NCBI RefSeq assembly: GCF_001693775.2
Contig: NZ_MBEW02000010.1
Span: 1 to 55,922 of the forward strand
Length of the DNA stretch: 55,922 nt
Direction: 5' to 3'
DNA from: Criibacterium bergeronii
GTDB taxonomy: Bacteria; Bacillota; Clostridia; Peptostreptococcales; Filifactoraceae
The translations under genes were made by a program, and so were the position numbers. The notes under the pieces were generated by a model. That model was not told the DNA's origin. It saw only the letters and a list, made by a program, of their open reading frames with translations, and searched no databases. Shown here piece by piece: positions 8,861 to 17,888 of the stretch (its first letter is position 1; every line of letters starts with the position of its first letter).

Positions 8861-9714
8861 CGAATGGATTTGATGAAATGATTTTGAATATGACCGACAC
8901 CACGCCGGAGCCGGAGGACTACACCGGCGAGGACGGGCTTTTATACTGCGGGAAGTGCCACAAGCCCAAAGAGGGCTATTTCCCCAAAGAAACCGCCGCA
9001 TGGCTGGGGCGTGACCGCCACCCGGCAGAATGTGACTGCCAGCGGGCAGAGCGTGAGGAACGGGAAGCCGCAGAGAAACAGCGCAGTCACCTTGAAACTG
9101 TCGAGCGGTTGAAGCGGCGGGGCTTTACAGACCCGGCTATGCAGGGCTGGACGTTTGAGAACGACAACGGCAAGTGCCCGCAAATGGAACACGCCCATTT
9201 CTATGTGGAGAACTGGGAAACCATGAAAGAGCGCAACATTGGCTATCTGCTATGGGGCGGCGTTGGCACAGGCAAGAGCTATTTTGCGGGCTGTATCGCA
9301 AATGCCCTTATGGAGCGTGAAATCCCCGTGTGCATGACAAACTTTGCATTGATATTGGGTGACCTTGCCGCCAGCTTTGAGGGCAGGAATGAATATATCT
9401 CCCGACTTTGCAGCTTCCCGCTGCTTATCCTTGACGATTTTGGAATGGAACGGGGAACGGAATACGGCTTAGAGCAGGTCTACAACGTGATTGACAGCCG
9501 TTACCGCAGCGGCAGGCCGCTGATCGTCACGACTAATCTCACGCTGGAGGACTTGCAGCACCCGGAGGACACCGCCCACGCCCGCATTTATGACCGTCTG
9601 ATTGAAATGTGTTCTCCTGTCCGCTTTACCGGGAGCAACTTCCGAAAAGCCACGGCGCAGGAGAAAATGGGACAACTGAAAAAGCTGATGAACAGAAAGG
9701 AGAGCCGCCTATGA
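8857..9714 (+). CDS. DnaC/IstB-like ATP-binding helicase loader
   Basis: A 285-residue AAA+ protein. An N-terminal Cys cluster (CGKCHKP, then CDC) resembles the zinc-binding region of DnaC/DnaI-type loaders. Walker A is GGVGTGKS at about residue 134; Walker B is LLILDDFG at about 190; a sensor-like LIVTTNL follows. It likely loads the replicative helicase during element replication, with the protein encoded just before it. The ATG overlaps the upstream stop by 4 bases and the stop overlaps tnpW. Confidence 0.85.
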   Translation: MTNGFDEMILNMTDTTPEPEDYTGEDGLLYCGKCHKPKEGYFPKETAAWLGRDRHPAECDCQRAEREEREAAEKQRSHLETVERLKRRGFTDPAMQGWTFENDNGKCPQMEHAHFYVENWETMKERNIGYLLWGGVGTGKSYFAGCIANALMEREIPVCMTNFALILGDLAASFEGRNEYISRLCSFPLLILDDFGMERGTEYGLEQVYNVIDSRYRSGRPLIVTTNLTLEDLQHPEDTAHARIYDRLIEMCSPVRFTGSNFRKATAQEKMGQLKKLMNRKESRL

Positions 9715-9893
9715 CCAACACCCCAAAGAATGACCGCAGCACCCGCCGCCCGGATTGCGTGACGGAAATCCGCATAGGTAATTCTGTCCTTGTCGTTTCC
9801 GGCTATTTCAAGCAGGACACCACCGCCACCGCCGCCGATAAAATGCTGAAAGTGCTGGAAGCGGAAGCTGCTACACAAAAATCGGCAATTTGA
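9711..9893 (+). CDS. tnpW: Transposon-encoded protein TnpW
   Basis: A 60-residue protein with TEIRIGNSVLVVSGYFKQD and ADKMLKVLEAEA, the pattern of TnpW proteins found beside large serine recombinases in Tn4451-like elements. The function is unknown. AAAGGAG precedes the ATG, which overlaps the dnaC-like stop. The element C counterpart is at 11938-12111 and, like this one, lies directly next to the recombinase. Confidence 0.75.
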   Translation: MTNTPKNDRSTRRPDCVTEIRIGNSVLVVSGYFKQDTTATAADKMLKVLEAEAATQKSAI

Positions 9894-9963
9894 CGGGACG
9901 TAAAGAAGCAGAAAGGACTGTACAGCCAGCCCCGGCGTGTGGTATGATAGTCATACGGAATAG

Positions 9964-11860
<1,897 letters not shown>

Positions 11861-11937
11861 TAGTCCTCCTTTCCGACAGCCGAATAAACAGGTATAATGT
11901 GTTGCTATCATTATACCATATCCCGCCGCCTAATGCA

Positions 11938-12111
11938 CTACTCGGACGCTAAAAATCCCGGATTTCCGGGCTTTTTCTGCAAATCCTTTACAATGAGTTT
12001 CTCAATCTTTTTATGGATTGTATCGGTTGCCTTTTCACTCGGCAACGCTTGAACAAGATAGGTGATTTTCCCTATTTTGCGTTCGGTTGTAATTGTCTGT
12101 TTTTTATCCAT
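11938..12111 (-). CDS. tnpW: TnpW-like protein of element C
   Basis: A 57-residue protein starting MDKKQTITTERKIGKITYLV, followed by SEKATDTIHKKIEKLIVKDL. It has the same plan as TnpW at 9711: a short beta-rich start, then a basic helix. AAAAGGAGG is positioned well for the ATG at 12111; the longer frame start at 12162 is not needed. It is upstream of the recombinase on the same strand, as in other Tn4451-like elements. Molecular role unknown. Confidence 0.65.
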   Translation of the reverse strand: MDKKQTITTERKIGKITYLVQALPSEKATDTIHKKIEKLIVKDLQKKPGNPGFLASE

Positions 12112-12569
12112 TAGAAAAACCTCCTTTTCCTGTATGGATAAACTATATTCGTCAAAAGGCAAAAACGGGCGGTTGTTAGCTGCAACCTCACGGGAGTTTC
12201 ACCCCGGCCCATGCTTATGGGTGCGCCGCGCAATACTTTGAGGGTGTTCAACGCGGGAGTATCATTGTGCCGCCTTGTATGTCGTCGCCCACAAGCTGCT
12301 AAACCTGTTTTACGGCGCGGTAGTTCTCGCTCGGCTTTTCCCCTATGGGGAAAAGCTGTCATGGCGTACCCGCCGACTGGCTCGGTACAGACGGAATGTA
12401 CCCGTTTGCCTGTTATGCTGCGCACCAAAGGCCGCTTTCTTTGTCAAAGAACAATAGGCTTTGTCGGCCTGCAAAAGCACATCAACAGCGGATATGCTTT
12501 TGCGGAACGACAAATAGCCCATAACGGGAAGCGTGGAAAGGGGACACGCTCCCCGCATGGGCTAAAAGA
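12112..12569 (-). other. Gene-free stretch in element C
   Basis: About 460 bases between tnpW and the helix-turn-helix gene. Several frames are open on both strands, but none has a recognisable family, a matching ribosome-binding site and neighbour-like codon use. I see no strong repeats. It may hold regulatory RNA or decayed sequence. Confidence 0.5.
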
Positions 12570-12812
12570 TTATCCTACATGAAAAGCAAGGGTGCGGGTA
12601 ATAAGGCGCACTTGCAGCCTGTTACGCATTTCCTCGTCCACATAGGAATAGGTATTGCCCGCGTCGTCTTTCAGCGTGCGGGTACAAAGTTTCGCTATGT
12701 AACCCTCGTAGTGCTTCAAGATCGCGCACATGGCGGTTGTGTCGCCGTTTGCCGCTGCGGAAATGACAGGGAACGGCAACAGATTTTCAGACTTCCTAAC
12801 GGTATTCATCAT
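12570..12812 (-). CDS. Small helix-turn-helix element protein (Orf8-like)
   Basis: An 80-residue protein starting MMNTVRKSENLLPFPVISAA with AANGDTTAMCAILKHYEGYI, the counterpart of the small protein at 5005 in element B. GGAGGG lies 8 bases before the first of two adjacent ATGs; the longer frame start at 12890 is inside the sigma gene and is rejected. The start overlaps the sigma stop by 17 bases, so the two are probably translated together. Confidence 0.75.
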   Translation of the reverse strand: MMNTVRKSENLLPFPVISAAANGDTTAMCAILKHYEGYIAKLCTRTLKDDAGNTYSYVDEEMRNRLQVRLITRTLAFHVG

Positions 12813-13233
12813 CTGCTTTTCCCTCCAAATACTGTTTGATTTTCGCAAGCGCGGATTTCCTGTGCCGGAAAACCGTCGTGCGTACAACATTCAGCAGTTC
12901 GCCAATTTCCGCGTCGCTCATATCCAAGAAGTAGGACAAAAGGATAATGTCGCGTTTCCTTTCGGGCAAAGCGTTAAGGGCTTCGGCAAGCAGTTCATTT
13001 TTGACGAGTACATCAAAGCCGGACACTTGAAAACGGAAATAATCGCTTTCGTATTCGTCCGTTGTGAAAAGCTGCGCGAGTTCGCTTTCGCTCAAATCCG
13101 AAAAAGTAACTTCGCGTGCTGCGCGTTTCGCAAGAGTGCGGCGGTGGCTTTTCGCTTCGCCGACCAAAGTTTTCTTTGCTAATGCGTCGTACTGATGTTG
13201 TATTCTTTCCTTGTCGGAAGAAGATAGCTCCAT
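12796..13233 (-). CDS. Sigma-70-family sigma factor of element C
   Basis: A 145-residue protein whose C-terminal part is a region-4-like helix-turn-helix (ALNALPERKRDIILLSYFLD, then AEIGELLNVVRTTVFRHRKS). AAGGAGGTGA supports the ATG at 13233 over a GTG 9 bases further upstream. It is paired with the small protein at 12570-12812. By comparison with other Tn1549-like elements it likely controls transcription of element genes. Confidence 0.8.
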   Translation of the reverse strand: MELSSSDKERIQHQYDALAKKTLVGEAKSHRRTLAKRAAREVTFSDLSESELAQLFTTDEYESDYFRFQVSGFDVLVKNELLAEALNALPERKRDIILLSYFLDMSDAEIGELLNVVRTTVFRHRKSALAKIKQYLEGKADDEYR

Positions 13234-13354
13234 AGAGTTCACCTCCTTCCCGCGTGGAGTAGAGGACGGGAGTTAAGGGCTTGTCCTCTCTGCCCCTTTC
13301 GCTCCGTACCCGTTCGGGAGATGGCTCTTGAGTGCGCTTTTCAGAAAAAAGTTG

Positions 13355-13397
13355 AAAAAAGCAAAATGCGCCCGTCCGCAAGACGCGGACGGGCGCA
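13355..13397 (-). terminator. Hairpin with T-rich tail upstream of sigma gene
   Basis: TGCGCCCGTCCGC (13367-13379) and GCGGACGGGCGCA (13385-13397) are perfect 13-base arms. On the minus strand they are followed by a T-rich stretch. It lies between the rlmN-like operon and the sigma gene, both leftward, and could insulate one from the other. Confidence 0.6.
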
Positions 13398-13630
13398 AAG
13401 GAAATGTAAGCAGTAGCTAAATGTATTGACAGTTCACATTCATAGCCGGAATATCCCGCTTGCGGAGCATAGCTTTTTTTGACCGCAAAGCATTAGGCGG
13501 GTTACAGTAAATAAAAATGGACACGGCGATACCTCCCCGATACCGCCGTATCCTTAAAAAAGGGCGACTTTAATACACTACCCGCAATCCATTCTATAAT
13601 AGGGAACAGCGGCTTTTGCGCAATATTAAA

Positions 13631-13680
13631 TAAAAAAGCCGATAACACATAGGTTTTTTGACCTAATGCGTTATCGGCTC
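13631..13680 (-). terminator. Terminator of KTR/rlmN-like operon
   Basis: AGCCGATAAC (13637-13646) pairs with GTTATCGGCT (13670-13679). On the minus strand the stem is followed by TTTTTTA, giving a Rho-independent terminator right after the stop of the rlmN-like gene at 13707. Confidence 0.8.
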
Positions 13681-13706
13681 TGCGTCTATGCGTCTGGCAC
13701 TTTTAA

Positions 13707-14690
13707 TCATTTTTTTTTGAATTTATTATATGTGTTAGCTAACTGTCCACAAGCCGCGTTAATCTCTCTGCCATGAGAAACTCTCATAGTAACTTCAAGT
13801 CCTGCTTGCTCTAATTGATGTTTGAATGCAACTATTTCCCGTTTCTGTGGTGCTTTAATTCTTGAATTGCTTGTTGGGTTGTATTGTAACACGTTAATCA
13901 TAACTTTTTTGCCCCGAAACCATTTTGCAAGTTGTCTTACATCTGAGGGCCGGTCATTTATACCCGGTAAAAGCAAATACGCAAAGACAATTTTGCGATT
14001 ATGCCTTTCAGAATAGGATAAGGCTTGCTTAACAACATCTTCAATAGCATATATGCGCATGTGAGGAATAATACGATTTCTTGCAGATTGTGTTGCTGCG
14101 TGTAAAGATATTGTCAACTGAATTTTAAGATGTTCCTCGCGCAATTTTTTTAATTGATCGACCGGACCAACTGTTGATATGGTAATGCCGTCGGTTGGAA
14201 AGTTGAGCCCATATCTATCTCGGAGAATATGGATTGCTTTTATCAAGTTGTCATAATTGAATAAAGGCTCTCCCATACCCATAAAAACGATACGGTTTAC
14301 TTTTCGACGCAACAATATAATCTGTTGTACGATTTCTGACGATGTTAGATTACGAACAAAGCCATTTCGCCCGGACTCACAAAAAATACAACCAACAGGA
14401 CAACCGACTTGTGTGCTCACGCAAACAGTTCCACCATCTCGCCGCTTGATAAAAACCGTTTCAATGTATTTGTTGTCTTTCAGTTCGTAAACATACTTTT
14501 CAGTATCACTGCTTTTGCAAATATTTTTTACCAACATTGATAGATTTTTTTTGCGTGGTAATTGCTTATATAATTCTTCATATAAGGCTTTTGCTTCATT
14601 CTCGCCAATAACTTCCGACATTTCTTTGTAAGTAAATCCGTATGGATCATTCCGTACTTCCGCAGGCGTATATTTAGGTAAACGTTTCAT
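13707..14690 (-). CDS. RlmN/Cfr-family radical-SAM methyltransferase
   Basis: A 327-residue protein with every key residue of this family. The radical-SAM cluster CPVGCIFC has Cys97, Cys101 and Cys104. The first catalytic cysteine is Cys90 in TVCVSTQVGC and the mCys-forming cysteine is Cys314 in INAACGQLA. Family motifs FMGMGEPLFN and ISTVG are also present. Known members methylate C2 (RlmN) or C8 (Cfr) of A2503 in 23S rRNA; Cfr confers multidrug resistance. The N-terminal 80 residues do not look like housekeeping RlmN. Its position as ICE cargo behind a macrolide-type attenuator suggests a resistance role, but which carbon or RNA it modifies is not readable. Confidence 0.85.
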   Translation of the reverse strand: MKRLPKYTPAEVRNDPYGFTYKEMSEVIGENEAKALYEELYKQLPRKKNLSMLVKNICKSSDTEKYVYELKDNKYIETVFIKRRDGGTVCVSTQVGCPVGCIFCESGRNGFVRNLTSSEIVQQIILLRRKVNRIVFMGMGEPLFNYDNLIKAIHILRDRYGLNFPTDGITISTVGPVDQLKKLREEHLKIQLTISLHAATQSARNRIIPHMRIYAIEDVVKQALSYSERHNRKIVFAYLLLPGINDRPSDVRQLAKWFRGKKVMINVLQYNPTSNSRIKAPQKREIVAFKHQLEQAGLEVTMRVSHGREINAACGQLANTYNKFKKK

Positions 14691-14706
14691 TTTTATATCC
14701 TTTCTT

Positions 14707-14892
14707 CTAAATAATAAAAGTTTGTTTTTCTGTATTTTTGATTACAATCTCTAATTTTTCTACATCAATGATATGCGTCAATTTGCATTTAGGGCAGAAA
14801 AGAGGAAAATCTTTTAATACAGTATTATGAAATACTTGAACTCTCGTCTTTCCGTTACAAATCGGACATTTTATCCAATATTTTTTAAGCAT
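14707..14892 (-). CDS. Cysteine-rich KTR protein
   Basis: A 61-residue protein with two Cys pairs (CPICNGKTR and FCPKCKLTH), a small zinc-ribbon-like fold called cysteine-rich KTR in Gram-positive mobile elements. The function is unknown. It is the first gene after the attenuator, 16 bases before the rlmN-like gene, so the two form one operon. The ribosome-binding site is weak (AAAGGACG). A second, broken copy lies after a MATE efflux gene at 41208-41381. Confidence 0.75.
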   Translation of the reverse strand: MLKKYWIKCPICNGKTRVQVFHNTVLKDFPLFCPKCKLTHIIDVEKLEIVIKNTEKQTFII

Positions 14893-14916
14893 TATATTTC
14901 ACTCGTCCTTTTTACA

Positions 14917-14962
14917 CAAAAAAATGCAGGTCAATCCTCAACATGAGCATTGACCTGCATTT
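14917..14962 (-). terminator. Attenuator terminator of KTR/rlmN-like operon
   Basis: On the minus strand AAATGCAGGTCAAT (14962-14949) pairs perfectly over 14 bases with ATTGACCTGCATTT (14935-14922) and is followed by a run of Ts. It sits only 25 bases before the first structural gene and downstream of the leader peptide. It would block transcription unless an alternative fold forms. Confidence 0.88.
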
Positions 14963-15040
14963 ATAATGCACAGAGCAGTACAACAAAACTAAGGCATAGC
15001 TTGCACTATGTCTATACTATATCTATACGTCGTTAGTTTT

Positions 15041-15137
15041 TTGTATAGCATCCGCAAAATAAGCATGACAAAAAAGCCCATGTTGAAAATGGGAAAATCC
15101 TTTTTTTCAATGCTTATCTAATACGCATGCTATGCAA
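15041..15137 (-). promoter_or_regulatory. Leader pairing and upstream terminator-like hairpin
   Basis: The leader-peptide coding segment (15137-15110 on the minus strand, containing TTGCATAGCATGCG and GATAAGCAT) is nearly complementary to 15066-15041 (ATGCTTATTTTGCGGATGCT). Between the arms a short CCCAT/ATGGG hairpin followed by TTTTTTG resembles a first terminator. A ribosome stalled on the leader would occupy the 5' arm and change which hairpins form. This is the standard logic of drug-inducible transcription attenuation; the detailed folding is inferred. Confidence 0.7.
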
Positions 15138-15140
15138 CAT
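15114..15140 (-). CDS. Leader peptide MLHSMRIR
   Basis: An eight-codon frame (ATG at 15140, TAA at 15114) encodes MLHSMRIR. It has a strong ribosome-binding site (AAAGGAGG, 8 bases before the ATG). The HSMRIR end closely resembles the HSMRLR segment of the ErmD leader. Its Arg-X-Arg motif is of the kind at which macrolide- or ketolide-bound ribosomes stall. It is followed by mutually exclusive hairpins and a perfect terminator, so it most likely senses a ribosome-targeting drug. Confidence 0.8.
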   Translation of the reverse strand: MLHSMRIR

Positions 15141-15168
15141 AAACGCCGCCTCCTTTTACATAAATTTT

Positions 15169-15197
15169 ATTTTATCAGAAAATCAGTCTACTGTCAA
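15169..15197 (-). promoter_or_regulatory. Promoter of KTR/rlmN-like operon
   Basis: On the minus strand TTGACA (15197-15192) and TAAAAT (15174-15169) are separated by exactly 17 bases, about 30 bases before the leader ATG. This is a near-consensus vegetative promoter, which fits control by attenuation rather than by initiation. Confidence 0.85.
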
Positions 15198-15290
15198 TAC
15201 ACAACAGGAAGTATTTAACCTAATGATATGAATTGTGTGGACATATCCAAAAAGAAAGGTGAACTGTAAAATGTAACAGGGTGAATGAAA

Positions 15291-15647
15291 ATGGCAAAAA
15301 GACCCGTACCATTGTACGACTTTAAGGCTTTCGGGGCAGCTATAAAAGCCGCGAGAAATGAATACGGCGAGAGCCGCAAAAAGGTAAGCGACGAGTTATA
15401 TATTTCCCCGCGCTACCTTGCGAATATCGAGAACAAGGGACAACAGCCGAGTTTACAGGTATTCTATGACCTTGTAACCCGGTATCATATTTCGGTAGAT
15501 CAATTTTTCTTCCCGAACAGCAATGCGGAGAAATCCACCGGGCGGCGGCAGCTTGACGCGCTGCTGGACGGTATGAGCGATAAAGGCATACGGATTGTAA
15601 CCGCAACAGCAAGGGAGATAACGGAAGTCGAAAAAGCAGAGGATTAA
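15291..15647 (+). CDS. XRE-family helix-turn-helix regulator
   Basis: A protein of about 118 residues. An XRE helix-turn-helix covers about residues 10-70 (FGAAIKAARNEYGESRKKVS, then ISPRYLANIENKGQQPSLQV). The tail (MSDKGIRIVTATAREITEVE) is typical of regulators beside mobC in Tn1549-like ICEs. AGGGTGA at 15278-15284 favours the ATG at 15291 over that at 15285. It probably represses the mobilization or transfer genes from this divergent region; its operator was not identified. Confidence 0.8.
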   Translation: MAKRPVPLYDFKAFGAAIKAARNEYGESRKKVSDELYISPRYLANIENKGQQPSLQVFYDLVTRYHISVDQFFFPNSNAEKSTGRRQLDALLDGMSDKGIRIVTATAREITEVEKAED

Positions 15648-15762
15648 CCTCACAATATGAGAAATCGGGAGATTGCAGCGCATGGCGGCTGCAATCTTTT
15701 TTTGCGTCCAAAATCAAAGGAACGCGCAACAAATACCGCCTTTCGGTGGGGGTATGGAGTAG

Positions 15763-15830
15763 ATAGCAAGCACAGCAAACGAGTACCCGTTTGCGGAAAA
15801 TGCTTGTTGGGATAATCCCAAACCCTTATA
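15763..15830 (+). other. Candidate oriT of element C
   Basis: Two blocks precede mobC. The first, 15763-15795, contains the hairpin GCAAACG/CGTTTGC. The second, 15803-15830, is CTTGTTGGGATAATCCCAAA followed by CCCTTATA and contains a perfect TTGGGAT/ATCCCAA palindrome. The second block has the same plan as the palindromes before the other two mobC genes in this window. Both blocks recur inverted at 21265-21365. Confidence 0.7.
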
Positions 15831-15848
15831 CCGAAAGGCGGTGCGGAA

Positions 15849-16178
15849 ATGGAAAACCGAAAGAGAAATATACAGATGAAGTTTTACGTTACGGAAGAAG
15901 AAAAGCGGCTGATCGACGAGAAGATGAAGCAGCTTCCCATAAAGCAGTATGGGGCATACTTCCGTAAAATGGCGATAGACGGGTATATTCTTGTCGTTGA
16001 CCGAAGCGACACAAAAGCATATATCCGGGAACTGCAAGCGGTGAGCCGGAACATCAACCAAATTGCAAAACGCGCCAATGCGACGGGGACGGTTTACAGG
16101 CAGGATATAGAGGACATTAAAAAGGCGGTGGACGAGATATGGCGGTTACAAAGACGCACCCTATTAAATCAACCTTAA
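15849..16178 (+). CDS. mobC: MobC-like relaxosome protein of element C
   Basis: A 109-residue protein with an N-terminal ribbon-helix-helix-type region (NIQMKFYVTEEEKRLIDEKM) and the signature VSRNINQIAKRANATGTVY. It partners with the relaxase, whose start at 16139 overlaps its end by 40 bases. It lies 19 bases after the oriT candidate. It resembles the orphan mobC product at 44257-44613, whose oriT-like palindrome also matches, indicating related mobilization systems. Confidence 0.88.
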   Translation: MENRKRNIQMKFYVTEEEKRLIDEKMKQLPIKQYGAYFRKMAIDGYILVVDRSDTKAYIRELQAVSRNINQIAKRANATGTVYRQDIEDIKKAVDEIWRLQRRTLLNQP

Positions 16179-17473
16179 AGGCTGCGATAGACTATATCTT
16201 AAATCCCGAAAAGACAGACGGGAAGCTGCTTGCGTCCTCTTTCGGCTGCGGGCTGGAAACCGCCGATATTGAGTTTGCATGGACGCGGGAAGCTGCCGGA
16301 GATCGCGGCACACATTTAGGGCGGCACTTGATACAATCCTTTGCGGTGGGAGAAACCACACCGGAAGAAGCGCACAAAATCGGCATGGAACTTGCCGGGG
16401 CGGTATTAGGCGGCAAGTATGAGTTTGTTTTGACAACTCACGTCGATAAAGACCATCTGCATAATCACTTGATTTTCAACGCGGTTAGCTTCGTTGACTA
16501 CAAAAAGTACCATTCCAACAAGCAAAGCTATCACTTTATCCGGCGCACCAGCGACAGGATATGTAAAGAGCATGGGCTATCCGTCGTCGTACCGGGACAG
16601 GACAAGGGAAAAAGCTATGCAGAATACACCGCCGAAAAGCAAGGGACAAGCTACAAAGCAAAGCTGAAAACGGCGATAGATACTCTCATTCCCCAAGTGA
16701 AAGATTTTGACGAACTGCTGCGCCGCTTGCAGGAAATGGGGTATGAAATCAAACAGGGCAAATACATTTCCTTTCGCGCTGCCGGACAGGAACGGTTTAC
16801 CCGCACAAAGACGCTCGGCGCGGCCTATACGGAAGAAGCGATAAAGGAGCGTATCAAGGGCGTGTATGTTGCCAAAACAAAAACGCTGCGGGAAGATAAG
16901 AAAATCCGGCTTGTCGTCGATCTTGAAAACAGTATCAAAGCCCAACAGTCGGCGGGCTATGAACGGTGGGCAAAAATCCATAATCTGAAACAGGCTGCTA
17001 AAAGCATGAACTTCCTAACCGAAAACAAGATTGAGTATTATAGCGAACTTGAAAGCAAGATAGCCGATATTATGACCGCTCATGACGCGGCGGCAAAGGC
17101 GGTTAAGGAAGTGGAACAGCGTATGTCTGATTTGTCGCTGCTTATCAAGCACACCACCACATACCGACAGTTAAAACCGATTTACGATGAATACCGAAAA
17201 TCGCCGGACAAGGAAAAGTATCTGCGGGGGCATGAAAGCGAAATTATCCTGTTTGAAGCTGCGGCAAGGGCATTAAAGGAAATGCAGATAAAGAAGCTGC
17301 CCGATCTCGCCGCGCTGCGCAAGGAGTATAGAAGCTTAAACGACAGGAAAACCAAATTGTATGAAGATTATCGGCAAGCCAAGAAGCAAATGCAGGAATA
17401 CGGCGTTGTCAAAAAGAACGTCGATAGTATTCTTTACCCGTCCCAAAGCAGGGCGCGGGAGCAGGAGCGATAA
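16139..17473 (+). CDS. MOBP-type relaxase of element C
   Basis: A 444-residue relaxase starting MAVTKTHPIKSTLKAAIDYI. The His-rich motif TTHVDKDHLHNHLIFNAV is at about residues 99-116. It nicks the nearby oriT and carries the single strand into the VirD4/VirB-type pore encoded leftward. The C-terminal half is helical and charged, ending REQER. It is about 100 residues shorter than the element B relaxase, but the motifs are intact. Its first ten residues match the truncated relaxase relic at 44172-44255. Confidence 0.9.
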   Translation: MAVTKTHPIKSTLKAAIDYILNPEKTDGKLLASSFGCGLETADIEFAWTREAAGDRGTHLGRHLIQSFAVGETTPEEAHKIGMELAGAVLGGKYEFVLTTHVDKDHLHNHLIFNAVSFVDYKKYHSNKQSYHFIRRTSDRICKEHGLSVVVPGQDKGKSYAEYTAEKQGTSYKAKLKTAIDTLIPQVKDFDELLRRLQEMGYEIKQGKYISFRAAGQERFTRTKTLGAAYTEEAIKERIKGVYVAKTKTLREDKKIRLVVDLENSIKAQQSAGYERWAKIHNLKQAAKSMNFLTENKIEYYSELESKIADIMTAHDAAAKAVKEVEQRMSDLSLLIKHTTTYRQLKPIYDEYRKSPDKEKYLRGHESEIILFEAAARALKEMQIKKLPDLAALRKEYRSLNDRKTKLYEDYRQAKKQMQEYGVVKKNVDSILYPSQSRAREQER

Positions 17474-17674
17474 GGCGCAAAACATGGGGTGGCAAGTGGA
17501 ATGTTAAGGGCTGAAAACGCCTGTGTTTCTGCGGCTTCCAGCGCATGAAAACGACATAGACGATAAAGTATATTCAAACCCGCAAAAACGGCTTTCTAAT
17601 TGTCCACGCAAGGACAAAAAAAGAACAGGGGCGCGGTGCCGGAAATCGGCAACCGCGCCCCTGTTCTCTATGGG

Positions 17675-17884
17675 CTATTCCTCGTCGGTCAAGATAAACT
17701 CCCTTTCGGAAAACTCGCTGTCCGTCATGGCTTGCAGCTTGTTCACCGCTGCGGCGGCAAGCTGGCGCATATCCTCGTCCATGTAGGGCATGGCGGCAAG
17801 GATATTTTCAAGCGTTGTTTCCCGGCTGTCCTCGGCGTAGATCGCAACAATGTTTTCTTCCTCAATGGTAAAGCGGGTATTCAT
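17675..17884 (-). CDS. Transposon-transfer assisting (TTRAP-like) protein
   Basis: A 69-residue acidic protein (MNTRFTIEEENIVAIYAEDS...). It matches the small TTRAP-type protein that follows the large ArdC-like gene in Tn1549-like transfer operons. It starts 5 bases after the upstream gene's stop, so it is the last gene of the leftward operon. The role is suggested only by the family name and its conserved position. Confidence 0.7.
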   Translation of the reverse strand: MNTRFTIEEENIVAIYAEDSRETTLENILAAMPYMDEDMRQLAAAAVNKLQAMTDSEFSEREFILTDEE

Positions 17885-17888
17885 GCTA

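Noticed and set aside
12211-12582. Open frames on both strands between tnpW and the helix-turn-helix gene
   Set aside because: No family, ribosome-binding site or operon fit; treated as gene-free.
13707-14690. Naming the radical-SAM gene cfr
   Set aside because: Catalytic residues are shared by RlmN and Cfr; sequence alone by eye cannot assign C8 methylation.
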